49,314 nt of DNA from Chitinophagaceae bacterium (GCA_028288595.1 JAQBNK010000040.1:1-49314); one strand, 5' to 3'; shown: positions 1-9,249, numbered from the stretch's first letter. Notes: generated by a model from the sequence alone, not told the origin. Program-made: numbers and translations.

Positions 1-120
1 TGTATAATTACCGGTTCCATCTTTTGCAACAACAAAATCATACTTATTGTATTGTGCCGGGGCCGAATGAAAGAATAAAACAGCAAGAATAAATGGTAGT
101 AATAAATTTTTATGGAGCAT
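1..120 (-). CDS. pectinesterase, N-terminal fragment (cut by window edge)
   Basis: The first 40 codons of a minus-strand gene are visible; the rest lies outside the window. The ATG is at 120-118. Residues 1-22 form a signal peptide (Lys5, a hydrophobic core, then SAPAQ). The mature protein begins YNKYDFVVAKDGTGNYT. The string VVAKDGTGNYT is the characteristic first beta-strand of bacterial and plant pectin methylesterases (CE8, right-handed beta-helix), which remove methyl groups from homogalacturonan. Catalytic residues are not in view. A pectin role fits the neighbouring rhamnogalacturonan acetylesterase and SusC/SusD pair. An operator-like site lies at 189-214, about 70 bases before the start. 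Other parallel beta-helix pectinases with a similar N-terminus cannot be fully excluded. Confidence 0.72.
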   Translation of the reverse strand, partial: MLHKNLLLPFILAVLFFHSAPAQYNKYDFVVAKDGTGNYT

Positions 121-188
121 TAGCAGGCGTTTAAAATCTTTTCCTAAAAATCAAAAAATATAACGGGACTGCACGATGAGTCATGTGA

Positions 189-214
189 TTTTTTACGCAA
201 TCGTTATCACCAAC
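189..214. promoter_or_regulatory. LacI-type operator candidate upstream of the pectinesterase
   Basis: This 26-base stretch matches 8130-8155 at 22 of 26 positions in the same orientation. The shared core is ACGCAAwCGTTAyCrsCAAC, preceded by a run of T. The core ACGCAATCGTTATCAC has the CpG-centred, GCAA-flanked form common to LacI-family operators (compare the PurR operator). It lies upstream of the minus-strand pectinesterase and just beyond the stop of the T9SS-type gene, so it could give the esterase its own regulated promoter. Binding by the LacI-type protein at 8215-9246 is inferred. Confidence 0.55.
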
Positions 215-223
215 AGAATAAGA

Positions 224-1906
224 TTATTTCAACAGAGAAAGGAAACCGGAAAAGCGAGGATATATATTATTCAATTTGATAACGAAATAATAAGTTCCTA
301 TTGGTAATGGCTCACCATCGAGTTTGCCATCCCATGGTTTATTATATCCCTTCGAATGATAAACCTGCCTGCCGTAACGGGTATACACATCAACGGTGCA
401 TTCAGGAAATAATTCGAGCTGGGGTATTTCCCATGTATCATGAATACCATCGTTATTAGGAGAAAAAGCGTTTGGTGGTGGTGGTATCCTTATTTCAACC
501 TTTACAGGAAGTACTGTTTCGCAACCGAGGTAGTTCACCATTTTTATATAATAGGTGCCGTTATTACCTATTGCTTCAGGATTCGGTAAAGTAATGGTAG
601 CCGCGATATCCTTCCAGTACGAGTAAGTTATTCCGGCGAGATTGCCTGAAAAGATGGAACGGTCGGTTATATCGACAGTGTGCGGGTAGAAAGCCGTTAA
701 CAGTGGCTTTACAGCAACATTCAGCTTATCATAAATAATAACTTTTATAGGTTTTACATCCTGGCAATCTACTTTATTAGTCGCCTTAATATAATAGATG
801 CCGGTTTGCCTGATCGCATTGGGTGAGTATAAAATACTGGAGAGATCAGGATTGGTGTAATACTGGTATTTTAAACCGGCGGTACTTCCTGCAGTAATAA
901 ATGCAGAAGTAATATCAACTCCTGACGAGGCACAACTTCCGAGCGAATCAATCACTTTTAAATTTAAAGGTTCAGGAGAAAAAGAAACGATAGCCGGTAA
1001 TGTTGCTTCACATCCTCCCCCGTCAAACGGGAGCACATGCAATATATAATTTGTGTTACCTGCAGGCGGTGGCTTTATCACATAAGGATTTCCTGTTGCG
1101 AGCAATTGACTTTTATCAGCATTATACCATTCATATTGAGCATAACCATACGGGCCCGTTAATGACACAGAAGTATTACCTGTACAATATGTGGTGCCGG
1201 TGATTGGAGAGGCGTGACAATTTTCATCAACATCCAGGTATGCGTATCCGAAATGTCTTTGAAAAACACAGTCATTAGTAATAAACTCCATTGTGATTGT
1301 TTTTCCACCATAACCATGCAGGTTCACTGTTACAGGCGACCAGGGTTTAAATACTACGCTATCACTGGTGGGCGAAACCTGGAAACCGGGAATATTCCTG
1401 GAGGCAACAAATTCAAACGAACCACAATCAATATCAACCCCATCAGTAACATTGAACATCTTACCAACGAACTTTGGTTGTTCCTGCGGCTGATGGTTAG
1501 GTGTTTGAAGTACCGCCGCATAATAGTAAGTAATTGTATAATCATCGCGGTTTGCAGGTATGACAAAAGTGTAGCTTACACTTTCAGCTTCATGCCCAAC
1601 ATTATCATTTCCCAATTGAATTGATTTTCCGCTGCCATAAGGGCAAAGCAATGGAAAGTTCCCGTAACGATCGGTCCCTGTTCCTGTTGCAATAATAGTA
1701 TGCCTGCCATTAATAGCTTGTGTGGGAGTAAGGTGAACCGTACCTCCGCCATCAACTGTACCCGCGGCACATACCCAGTAATCAAAATTTCCCATCTCAA
1801 AGCCGTTGTTGGGAGGGCATGCAGAGGAGTCAGTCTGTGAAAATATTTTGACAGAAAGAAGAATAAAAAAGAAGATCAATGTCGTGTGTTTCCTGCACAT
1901 ATGCAT
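224..1906 (-). CDS. secreted T9SS type B sorting domain (gliding motility C-terminal) protein
   Basis: Large secreted surface protein of about 560 residues. I use the ATG at 1906; another lies two codons later at 1900, and a TTG four codons earlier would also be in frame. The N-terminus (MCRKHTTLIFFFILLSVKIFSQ is the signal peptide region) is followed by a domain of about 200 residues starting CPPNNGFEMGNFDYW that I do not recognise, possibly carbohydrate- or ligand-binding. Then come repeated beta-sandwich segments of PKD/Ig type. The last 85 residues contain FSPNNDGIHDTWEI, RYGRQVYHS, WDGKLDGEPLPIGTYYF, the pattern of the gliding-motility-associated C-terminal (type B) sorting domain that directs export through the type IX system. 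It lies between the two pectin esterase genes, so a role in polysaccharide or cell-surface attachment is plausible, but this is inference. Confidence 0.8.
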   Translation of the reverse strand: MHMCRKHTTLIFFFILLSVKIFSQTDSSACPPNNGFEMGNFDYWVCAAGTVDGGGTVHLTPTQAINGRHTIIATGTGTDRYGNFPLLCPYGSGKSIQLGNDNVGHEAESVSYTFVIPANRDDYTITYYYAAVLQTPNHQPQEQPKFVGKMFNVTDGVDIDCGSFEFVASRNIPGFQVSPTSDSVVFKPWSPVTVNLHGYGGKTITMEFITNDCVFQRHFGYAYLDVDENCHASPITGTTYCTGNTSVSLTGPYGYAQYEWYNADKSQLLATGNPYVIKPPPAGNTNYILHVLPFDGGGCEATLPAIVSFSPEPLNLKVIDSLGSCASSGVDITSAFITAGSTAGLKYQYYTNPDLSSILYSPNAIRQTGIYYIKATNKVDCQDVKPIKVIIYDKLNVAVKPLLTAFYPHTVDITDRSIFSGNLAGITYSYWKDIAATITLPNPEAIGNNGTYYIKMVNYLGCETVLPVKVEIRIPPPPNAFSPNNDGIHDTWEIPQLELFPECTVDVYTRYGRQVYHSKGYNKPWDGKLDGEPLPIGTYYFVIKLNNIYPRFSGFLSLLK

Positions 1907-2044
1907 ATTCCGGATCAAAGCAACGGGAGTTATACAATATACGAAAATTATGCCCTTCCGATGAGTAGGGGTTTTGTTTTCCTCATTGCAGCGTTACTGT
2001 AATAAATAGAACGCTGCAGGTCTCTGTTTAGCTGCCTGGAGGCA

Positions 2045-2803
2045 TTATTTAGCACTGATTTTAATAATACGCTCTGCCAATGCAGGGAGTTTTATTTTAA
2101 TGTCTGCCAAAACAAGCTGGGCCATTTTCCTGGCGCCCAGTTCATTAAAATGAGTGTCATCTTTTCTGCCTTCAGGATAATTGGGATGTTCTCCTGGTTG
2201 CAGATGCATAAAAAGTAAACGCGAATTATCGGGACCGAAAGATTCAAGGAGCGTCATACTTCGCTGATCAAGGTCAATCAATGGAACACGATTTTGTTTA
2301 GCTACTTCCCGAACAGCGGCTGAGTACAGGCGGTGAGATTCTTTAATGTGTCCCAACGAATCAAATGTGCGCCGTGCCACTGGCGTTAGTAAAACCGGGA
2401 TCGCCTTTTTATTTCTCGTTTCTGAAATATACCTCTCCAGGTTTTGTTTAAATTCTTCTACAGTGGTATACCTCCCTATTTTTTCTTTTACTTCATCATT
2501 ATGGCCAAACTGAATGAAAACATAGTCGCCTTCCTGTAAATTTTCAACTACCGGTTTCCATAATCCTTCTTCAAGAAATGATTTTGTACTTCTTCCATTC
2601 TTAGCCCTGTTATCTATTGTTACTGTTGAATCGAAGAAATAAGCAAATGGCATTCCCCAGCCGGTTTCCGGATAAGCTTTCACTTCTTTATTCGCCATTG
2701 TTGAATCCCCGATCAGCCAGGTTTTTATTTTTTTTGGTTGAGGAATGGAAAATGATAAGAGTAAAAATGAGAGTAAAAAGCACGTTTGCATTTTAGGAAT
2801 CAT
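2045..2803 (-). CDS. rhamnogalacturonan acetylesterase (CE12-type SGNH hydrolase)
   Basis: 252 residues with a short signal peptide (hydrophobic core at residues 8-20). SGNH hydrolase blocks are clear: block I GDSTM with nucleophile Ser34, then GWGMPF; block II NGRSTKSF around Gly70; block III FGHND at 99-103; block V DDTHFN with Asp215 and His218. The combination GDSTM, GWG, NGRST and DDTHFNELGA is typical of CE12 rhamnogalacturonan acetylesterases, which remove acetyl groups from galacturonate in the rhamnogalacturonan-I backbone. It follows SusD by 63 bases, and a strong hairpin lies in that gap. The pectinesterase further downstream supports a pectin function. Substrate specificity inside CE12 (backbone versus xylan acetyl) is not proven by sequence. 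Confidence 0.85.
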   Translation of the reverse strand: MIPKMQTCFLLSFLLLSFSIPQPKKIKTWLIGDSTMANKEVKAYPETGWGMPFAYFFDSTVTIDNRAKNGRSTKSFLEEGLWKPVVENLQEGDYVFIQFGHNDEVKEKIGRYTTVEEFKQNLERYISETRNKKAIPVLLTPVARRTFDSLGHIKESHRLYSAAVREVAKQNRVPLIDLDQRSMTLLESFGPDNSRLLFMHLQPGEHPNYPEGRKDDTHFNELGARKMAQLVLADIKIKLPALAERIIKISAK

Positions 2804-2819
2804 AGCAAAGATTTTAAAA

Positions 2820-2851
2820 AAATAAAGGCTGCAATTAAGCAGCCTTTATTT
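2820..2851 (-). terminator. intrinsic terminator or attenuator after susD
   Basis: A perfect 13-base-pair stem (AAATAAAGGCTGC at 2820-2832, its complement at 2839-2851) with a 6-base loop. Read on the minus strand it is followed by a run of T. It lies between the SusD stop and the acetylesterase start, so it can end the SusC-SusD message and lower read-through into the esterase. Confidence 0.8.
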
Positions 2852-2866
2852 CTCAGGGTAATCAAT

Positions 2867-4741
2867 TTAATATCCCGGATTTTGAGATAAATTAAAATTA
2901 GCATCTCTCGCCGGCTGTGGTATAGGAAACAATTCTGATCTGCCCGGCGTAAAGCCAGTAGCAAACCTCGCAAGGCTCGCAGAGCTGATTGTTGCATTCA
3001 GCCACGCCAGCTTTGTTGTGCCTGCAGGTGTAGCCGCAGGAGTGGGATTATAAAATGAATTCGCCCAGATGGATGCATCATCAGCGGTAGCGTTAGTCTT
3101 AAAATACATTGAAGTTGGCAAGGTGTTCGTTAATGCGTAAGCCGGTGGCTGCGCCATATAACTGTATGGGCTCATCGCAGCAGGCGTTGCCTGACCAATT
3201 TTTGCAAGGTTAGCTTTAGTTTCTGCCAGTGCTGTCGCTAAGAGGTTCCAGCGGAGCAGGTCATATTTTCTAACGCCTTCACCACCCAGCTCGAGTGATC
3301 TTTCTCTTACAATGGCTGCAAAAAATGCCTGTTTGCTTAAGCCTGCAGGAAGATCTGCAGTTGCATCAGCGACTGTAATTGGTTTTCCAAAACCTCTTCT
3401 TCTTACCATGTTGATTGCATTGTATGCAGAAGCTGTAGGATTGGCATTTAATTCATTTTCTGCCTCAGCATACATTAATAAAACGTCTGAGTAACGCAGT
3501 ATCTGCCATTTGTCACCTAAGAATTGCCCGGTAAAAGCTGGTGTAATACTAGTATTCCAATCCCTTCTGTATTTGCCGGGATTCAGCAGTGTTGCTGCAG
3601 AAGTGCTTGAACTTCCAAGCGCAATTTTGGTTATACCATCAGCGGCAACATTGTATGTAGCAATGGTAACATCTCTTCTCTGATCCAATGCATCGAATAA
3701 ATAGAAATAGGTCGGCAACACATTGATTGCAGCATTACCCAGGTTATTCACTTTAGGACCATCATAGAATCCTAAACGGCTGTCTTCTGCGCCACCCCCT
3801 CCTATACTTCCTACCTGGAACATTAATTCGCCCTGGGGATCAGCTACCACGTGCTTACCTACATTGTCTTTCCATAAAGCTTTATAACTTGGATTTAGTG
3901 CATGCTGATTAGAGTTGATAATATCATTACACTCATCTTTTGCGATCTGGTAAAAAGTGAGGTAATCACTTTTTCTTTCCATTGTTCCGCTTTTTTGACG
4001 CAAAGAATATCCGCCTCTGTATAATGCGATTCTTGCTCTTACTCCTTTCACCGCACCTTTTGTAATTCTTTCATCAATGGGATCACCAATCGATGCTACT
4101 TCATTTCTCCATGGTACAATATCTTCTGCAGTTTTCAGATCGGCAAGAAGCTGGTCGTATAAAGAATCCCTGTCTGTTCTTGAAGGAAATGGATTTGCAT
4201 TGGCAAGAGTGGATGCAGAAGCAAAGTGAGCAGGAAGATCACCCCAGTTTCTTATTGCTTCAAAATAAAATTGTGCCCGCAGTGTTAATGCTTCGCCGTA
4301 CATTCTCTGCAATTGCTTTTTCTCCTGGTCAGTACCGCTTGTGTACTGGGTCATTTTTGGAATATTATCAATAACATTATTAGCAAACTCTATCCCCTGG
4401 AACATTTGGGTAAAGGGATTGGGTAGACCTGTGTTACTTGGTGTAGGCTGATACCTGGCTATGTTCCTTCTTTCATCATCAGTACCTGTTGGTCCCTGCA
4501 TTTCATCCGTATCAACAGTAAAATACAGGCTCACACGCTGTCCGTATCCCTCTTGTCCTGCCAGCCTGCTATATACGCCAACCAATGCGAGATAGGCATT
4601 AGGAATGCTATTAAAAACCGCAGGGGTAGTTACATCGGTGATCGGCTGCTGATCTAAATATTTCTTACAACCTCCTAATACCAGCAACACACATGCTGCT
4701 GTTATTGTTGTTGTTATTTTATTAAAAAATGGAGCTTTCAT
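2867..4741 (-). CDS. SusD/RagB family nutrient-binding lipoprotein
   Basis: 624 residues. A lipoprotein signal ends in the lipobox LGGC with Cys25, followed by KKYLDQQPITDVT, the standard start of SusD proteins. The body has the SusD/RagB pattern: an N-terminal helical part (RAQFYFEAIRNWGDLP near residue 155) and a C-terminal region with YSDVLLMYAEAENEL, the R-rich segment MVRRRGFGKP, RERSLELGGEGVRKYDLLRW and the final PIPQPARDANFNLSQNPGY. It would sit on the outer leaflet of the outer membrane and form a lid on the SusC transporter, capturing oligosaccharide, here probably pectin-derived. It starts 18 bases after the SusC stop on the same strand and is surely co-transcribed. A hairpin terminator follows the stop. 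Confidence 0.95.
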   Translation of the reverse strand: MKAPFFNKITTTITAACVLLVLGGCKKYLDQQPITDVTTPAVFNSIPNAYLALVGVYSRLAGQEGYGQRVSLYFTVDTDEMQGPTGTDDERRNIARYQPTPSNTGLPNPFTQMFQGIEFANNVIDNIPKMTQYTSGTDQEKKQLQRMYGEALTLRAQFYFEAIRNWGDLPAHFASASTLANANPFPSRTDRDSLYDQLLADLKTAEDIVPWRNEVASIGDPIDERITKGAVKGVRARIALYRGGYSLRQKSGTMERKSDYLTFYQIAKDECNDIINSNQHALNPSYKALWKDNVGKHVVADPQGELMFQVGSIGGGGAEDSRLGFYDGPKVNNLGNAAINVLPTYFYLFDALDQRRDVTIATYNVAADGITKIALGSSSTSAATLLNPGKYRRDWNTSITPAFTGQFLGDKWQILRYSDVLLMYAEAENELNANPTASAYNAINMVRRRGFGKPITVADATADLPAGLSKQAFFAAIVRERSLELGGEGVRKYDLLRWNLLATALAETKANLAKIGQATPAAMSPYSYMAQPPAYALTNTLPTSMYFKTNATADDASIWANSFYNPTPAATPAGTTKLAWLNATISSASLARFATGFTPGRSELFPIPQPARDANFNLSQNPGY

Positions 4742-4759
4742 ATCTTGATTTTTATGGTA

Positions 4760-7700
4760 TTAAAAAGTTGCATTTACACCGAAAATAAAGCTGCGGCTTT
4801 TTGGATACGCAGAATAGTCGAGCCCGGGTGTTAAAGGACTGTTTCTTACACTTACTTCAGGATCATAACCGGTATACTTTGTAAATATTGCAAGATTATT
4901 TGCTGTTGCATATAAGCGAAGTTTACTCATTTTTAAGCCTGCGATATTTCTTACAGGTAAGCTATAACCCACAGTTACGTTATTGATCCTCAAAAACGAT
5001 CCGTCTTCAATTGCCCATGAATGCGGGATGAATGCGGCTGCACCGGTACCTCTTGCAGGCTGCCAGATAGTTGCATTTGCATTAAGTGCCGCCAACTGAT
5101 CGGGAGCAATGCCATTGATCTGGTTAGCGCCGTTCACTGTACTTACATACTGAGCCGTCTGGCCATTTGGTGTTACCACTCTCCACCTGTTCTCCATGAT
5201 CTGAAGCATATTTGAATTAGCAGTGAAACCATTTGTGAACTCAATTTTATTTGCATTATAAACATCGTTACCATAATTGAAATTCACAAACACACTTGCA
5301 TCCCATCGCTTATAAGTGAACTGCTGGTTTAACCCACCGGAAAACTTGGGATTAGGATTTCCAATGATCGTTCTGTCGTGATCGATATCAACTATTCCAT
5401 CATTATTCAAATCTTTAAACCTGATCGCACCAGGCTGTATCGTTCCCAAAGCAGTACCATACGAAGGCACACCGGTTTTTAAAGTATATACTCCCCATCC
5501 ATTGGCTGATGGTGTAAAATTGAAATCGTTGACAGTATAAAAACCATCTGTTATCAATCCCCACATTGAGCCTACCGGATCCCCTATTCTTTCTATATAG
5601 TCCGTTGGCTGTCCATTTACACCCCAGCTTGCAGCAGGGAAGAAGAAGGGTTGATTAACTCCCAGCGCAACGATCTTATTTTTATTAGTTGAAATATTGA
5701 AGTTGGCGTTCCAGCTAAAGTTTTTATTTTTTACAATAGATGCATTCAATTGAAACTCGACACCTTTATTAGACGTTTTTCCAATATTCTGCAATTGCGT
5801 TGTGTAACCGTATGTAGAGGCGATCGGTACATTCAGCAAAAGATCTTTCGAACTATTATTGTAAACATCAACACTAAAATCTATTCTGCCTTTCAGTAAA
5901 GTTACATCAACACCTAAGTTCCGGTTAACGGTAGACTCCCATTTTAAATCAGGATTAACAAGACTTGTGGGGTAGTATCCGTTTACGATCTGGTTATTCA
6001 ATCCGTAATAATATCTTCCGCTATTGCTAAATGTTGTTAAGAATAAATAATCAGCAATACGATTATTACCAACAGTACCGTAACCAACCCTGAATTTCAG
6101 ATCATTAATGAAGGATACGTTTTGAAGAAAGTTTTCTTTCTTAACTCTCCATGCGAAAGAAGCCGCAGGGAAATATCCCCACTGTTTGCCGGGAGCGAAT
6201 TTAGATGCACCGTCTGCCCTCACGTTAAATGAAAATAAATATTTGTCTAACAATGAATAGTTCACCCTTCCAAAGAATGACAGGCTCGTATAGCGTGTTT
6301 TGCCCAGTGTAGGCGCATTAACATAAGTACCAAGACTGGTATTTTTGAATGCATCATTAAAGCTGGTAAACAACGGATAATTTTTTAAAGAACTTGAACG
6401 GGCCTCTGTTCTCAGGTCGTAAGTTTCTTCACCAATCAACACATCAAAATCGTGTTTGTTCCTGTAACCCTTCAAAGAATAAGTTAAGACGTTTGAATTG
6501 GTGATCGTTTTACGTGTAACAGTATCCAACTGTGCCATTGGCCTTTTTCCACCATTGATAATTGAGTTAGGCGTGATGGAATCGCTGAACTGGAGGTCAG
6601 TAAAACTATTCTGATCGTATCCGAACGTAGATCTGAAAGAAAGATTTTTTGTGATGTTATAAGAAGCATTTGCAGAAAGCGTATAAGCATTCGTGGTTTT
6701 TCTTCTGTATTCTGCATTAGCAAGTGAAATTGGATTAACAAGGTTCAAACCATTACCCACGTTAGGATCAGCAAGCGGATCCTGGTCATCGATATTCTGG
6801 TTTGAAGAAAGGAACGGCCTGTATTTAACAGCATTCCTTAACCTGCTGTAAGAAGATCCCTGGTCTGATGAAACACCCGCACCGTATACATTCTGAAGTG
6901 TGTACCGGGCACTGATACCTGCTTTTAAATTAGTGGTTATTTTATAATCACTTTTAAAATTCAGCAGATGCCTTTTATAACTTGAATTAAGGACCACTGC
7001 TTTTTCATCGTTAAAAGTATATCCGAAATTATAAGTGATCTTTTTATTGCCACCTGATGCACTTATATTATGACTGGTGGTGATACCGGTATTACCGAAA
7101 GTTTCTTTCTGCCAGTCTATCGGTGTTACATTTTTATAATTTGATAATGTATCCCATGTAGTACCGAAGTTGCTTGTGAAACTTGTACTGTCTGTACTGC
7201 TTCCCCTGGATCTTTCAGACTGGTAAGTCACATATTCGTAAGGACTCATTACGGCTAATTCTTTTGCGAGTTTTCTGATACCTACGTGACCATTATAGCT
7301 CACTACCAATTTTCCGGGTCTTCCGCTTTTTGTAGTGATCACGATAACTCCATTCGCACCTCTTGCGCCATAGATCGCTGTTGCAGATGCATCTTTCAAC
7401 ACATCTATACTTTGAATATCCTGCGGAGAAATAGTTGATAATCCATTTTCAACCTGCACCCCGTCAACAATATATAGAGGTGAATTATCACCGGTGATAG
7501 ACATACCGCCTCTTACACGAATGCGTATCTGCGCATCAGGAGATCCTTCTGAAGTTGTTGCTGTAACGCCTGCTAATCTTCCGTTCAAAGCTTCGGCGGC
7601 AGAGTTAATCGGAATATCTCTCAGGTCTCTTGCACTAACAGAAGAAACTGAAGCAAGAAGATCTTTTCTTTTTACAGACTGGTAACCGATTACTACTATA

Positions 7701-8014
7701 TCTTCTAATGAAGATGCGCTTCTTCTTAAACGCACTTCAACAGTTCTGTCGTTTTCAGAAACCGCTACAGTAGAAACAAGATAACCTGTATAGGAGACAG
7801 CGAGGTTGGTTCTTCCTGCAGGGATAGTAAGTGTAAACTCTCCAGCAGCATTGGTGGCAGTACCACCGTTAGAGTTGGCAACTCTTACACTAGCGCCGGC
7901 AAGAGCAGTGCCTGAAGAATCATCGATTACTCTACCCTGTAATTGCCTGGTTTGAGCAAATGAGGTAAGTACACAGCAAAAAAGGAAGGGTAAAAACAAG
8001 ATCGTTTTTTTCAT
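4760..8014 (-). CDS. SusC/RagA family TonB-linked outer membrane transporter
   Basis: 1084 residues from the ATG at 8014; an in-frame ATG eight codons earlier would add residues before a clean signal peptide (MKKTILFLPFLFCCVLTSFAQ), so I prefer 8014. Domains in order: signal peptide; a CarboxypepD-reg-like domain (LQGRVIDDSSGTALAGASV, then AAGEFTLTIPAG); the TonB-dependent receptor plug with VVIGYQSVKRKDLLASVSSV, LYIVDGVQV, and DASATAIYGARGANGVI; and a long 22-strand-type barrel ending SFIFGVNATF. It imports oligosaccharide bound by SusD, powered by TonB-ExbBD. It is the first gene of the susCD operon. An operator-like sequence lies 116-146 bases before the start. A poor -7 box (TAGCTTGT on the minus strand) is visible before the start, but I would not rely on it. 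Confidence 0.95.
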   Translation of the reverse strand: MKKTILFLPFLFCCVLTSFAQTRQLQGRVIDDSSGTALAGASVRVANSNGGTATNAAGEFTLTIPAGRTNLAVSYTGYLVSTVAVSENDRTVEVRLRRSASSLEDIVVIGYQSVKRKDLLASVSSVSARDLRDIPINSAAEALNGRLAGVTATTSEGSPDAQIRIRVRGGMSITGDNSPLYIVDGVQVENGLSTISPQDIQSIDVLKDASATAIYGARGANGVIVITTKSGRPGKLVVSYNGHVGIRKLAKELAVMSPYEYVTYQSERSRGSSTDSTSFTSNFGTTWDTLSNYKNVTPIDWQKETFGNTGITTSHNISASGGNKKITYNFGYTFNDEKAVVLNSSYKRHLLNFKSDYKITTNLKAGISARYTLQNVYGAGVSSDQGSSYSRLRNAVKYRPFLSSNQNIDDQDPLADPNVGNGLNLVNPISLANAEYRRKTTNAYTLSANASYNITKNLSFRSTFGYDQNSFTDLQFSDSITPNSIINGGKRPMAQLDTVTRKTITNSNVLTYSLKGYRNKHDFDVLIGEETYDLRTEARSSSLKNYPLFTSFNDAFKNTSLGTYVNAPTLGKTRYTSLSFFGRVNYSLLDKYLFSFNVRADGASKFAPGKQWGYFPAASFAWRVKKENFLQNVSFINDLKFRVGYGTVGNNRIADYLFLTTFSNSGRYYYGLNNQIVNGYYPTSLVNPDLKWESTVNRNLGVDVTLLKGRIDFSVDVYNNSSKDLLLNVPIASTYGYTTQLQNIGKTSNKGVEFQLNASIVKNKNFSWNANFNISTNKNKIVALGVNQPFFFPAASWGVNGQPTDYIERIGDPVGSMWGLITDGFYTVNDFNFTPSANGWGVYTLKTGVPSYGTALGTIQPGAIRFKDLNNDGIVDIDHDRTIIGNPNPKFSGGLNQQFTYKRWDASVFVNFNYGNDVYNANKIEFTNGFTANSNMLQIMENRWRVVTPNGQTAQYVSTVNGANQINGIAPDQLAALNANATIWQPARGTGAAAFIPHSWAIEDGSFLRINNVTVGYSLPVRNIAGLKMSKLRLYATANNLAIFTKYTGYDPEVSVRNSPLTPGLDYSAYPKSRSFIFGVNATF

Positions 8015-8129
8015 ATAGCAGACTTTTCGAAATTTCATTGGGGCCCTTGAAAAACAGTGGTTCCATTATTCCAGGGAAGGGGCTACAAGCTACCAACTAT
8101 TGCTGACGTGAAAGGCCGGCGTAAGGGGT

Positions 8130-8160
8130 TTTTTTACGCAAACGTTACCGGCAACGTTTG
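8130..8160. promoter_or_regulatory. double LacI-type operator between susC and the regulator
   Basis: A perfect inverted repeat CAAACGTT-N6-AACGTTTG spans 8139-8160. It can also be read as two CpG-centred LacI-like sites 12 bases apart: ACGCAAACGTTACCGG (close to the PurR operator) and GGCAACGTTTGAAG. The first 26 bases match the site at 189-214 at 22 positions. It lies upstream of both susC (minus) and the LacI-type gene (plus), as expected for a local repressor that controls the transporter operon and itself. Binding is inferred. Confidence 0.65.
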
Positions 8161-8214
8161 AAGAAAATAAATTTACTTTGGCATGGAATCATTTCCACCC
8201 CATTTTTTTATAAT

Positions 8215-9246
8215 ATGAAATTTGAAGCCGTAACGATTAAAGACATTGCAAAAGCGTTAGGGCTTTCTGTTTCAACCGTTTCACGTGCCCTGAGGGATAG
8301 TTATGAGATCAGTTCCGAAACGAAGAAACTGGTCCTTGAATGCGCGGAAAAATTAAACTATAAACCTAATCCTATTGCGCTCAGCCTGAAAGAAAGACGA
8401 ACCAGATCGATCGGTGTAGTAGTTTGCGAAATAGCCAACAATTTTTTTTCGCAGGTAATTAATGGGATTGAATCGGTTGCCTATGATAAAGGATATAATG
8501 TAATCATATCGCAAAGCCACGAATCTTATGAAAGAGAAGTGATCGACCTGCAATATCTTGCTTCCCGCTCGGTAGATGGCCTGCTGATTTCAGTTTCAAC
8601 AGAAACGAATGATTTTACTCACCTGCGTGCCTTACATGAAAAAGGATTCCCTATTGTTTTTTTTGACCGTGTTACAGATGAATTAAAAACACATGCTGTT
8701 ACCGTAGATAATTTTAAAGGCGCTTATGAAGCCACTGAACATCTTTTAAAAAATGGTTTCACTAAAATTGCGGCCATAACCAATTCAGAATTTTTATCTA
8801 TTTCGAATGAAAGAATATCAGGGTATAAAGCAGCATTGGCTGATTATAACATCAAACCAAAAAAAGGATTTATTCAACACTGCTTTTACGGTGGTATGAT
8901 ATTTTCAGAAATTGAAGAAGCAGTAAACAGGTTGCTAAGCCTGCCCGAAAGACCGGATGCCCTAATTACAATGAGCGATAAACTTTCTACAGGCTGTGTG
9001 AAAACATTAAAAAGGAGGGGTCTGAAAATTCCCGGTGATATTGCTATAATAGGATTTTCAAATTCAGATATTGCCGAACTGATCGATCCTCCTCTCAGTG
9101 TGGTTCGTCAGCCTGCGTTGGAAATGGGCAAAGCCGCCATGGATCTTTTGATCCAGTTAATTGAAGCGAAACGGCCTGTTACAGATTTTGAAAAAAGAGT
9201 GTTAACTCCGGAAATTATTATCCGGGAATCAAGTTTAAAACACTGA
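8215..9246 (+). CDS. LacI family transcriptional regulator of the pectin locus
   Basis: 343 residues from the ATG at 8215. A longer frame opens with TTG at 8158, but that start lies in the operator repeat and adds 19 residues before the DNA-binding domain, so 8215 is preferred. The N-terminal helix-turn-helix is textbook LacI: VTIKDIAKALGLSVSTVSRAL at residues 6-26, then the hinge region with NYKPNPIALSLKERRT. The rest is a periplasmic-binding-protein-like effector domain: SIGVVVCEIANNFFSQVINGIE, DGLLISVS, FDRV, PDALITMSDKLSTG, IAIIGFSNSDIAELIDPPLSVV. The effector is probably a sugar or uronate from pectin. Divergent from susC with operator-like repeats between them. It converges on the next gene with only 3 bases between stops. 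Confidence 0.93.
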   Translation: MKFEAVTIKDIAKALGLSVSTVSRALRDSYEISSETKKLVLECAEKLNYKPNPIALSLKERRTRSIGVVVCEIANNFFSQVINGIESVAYDKGYNVIISQSHESYEREVIDLQYLASRSVDGLLISVSTETNDFTHLRALHEKGFPIVFFDRVTDELKTHAVTVDNFKGAYEATEHLLKNGFTKIAAITNSEFLSISNERISGYKAALADYNIKPKKGFIQHCFYGGMIFSEIEEAVNRLLSLPERPDALITMSDKLSTGCVKTLKRRGLKIPGDIAIIGFSNSDIAELIDPPLSVVRQPALEMGKAAMDLLIQLIEAKRPVTDFEKRVLTPEIIIRESSLKH

Positions 9247-9249
9247 TCT

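Noticed and set aside
8158-8214. TTG start for the LacI-type regulator
   Set aside because: It lies within the operator palindrome and adds residues before a complete helix-turn-helix that begins properly at the ATG at 8215.
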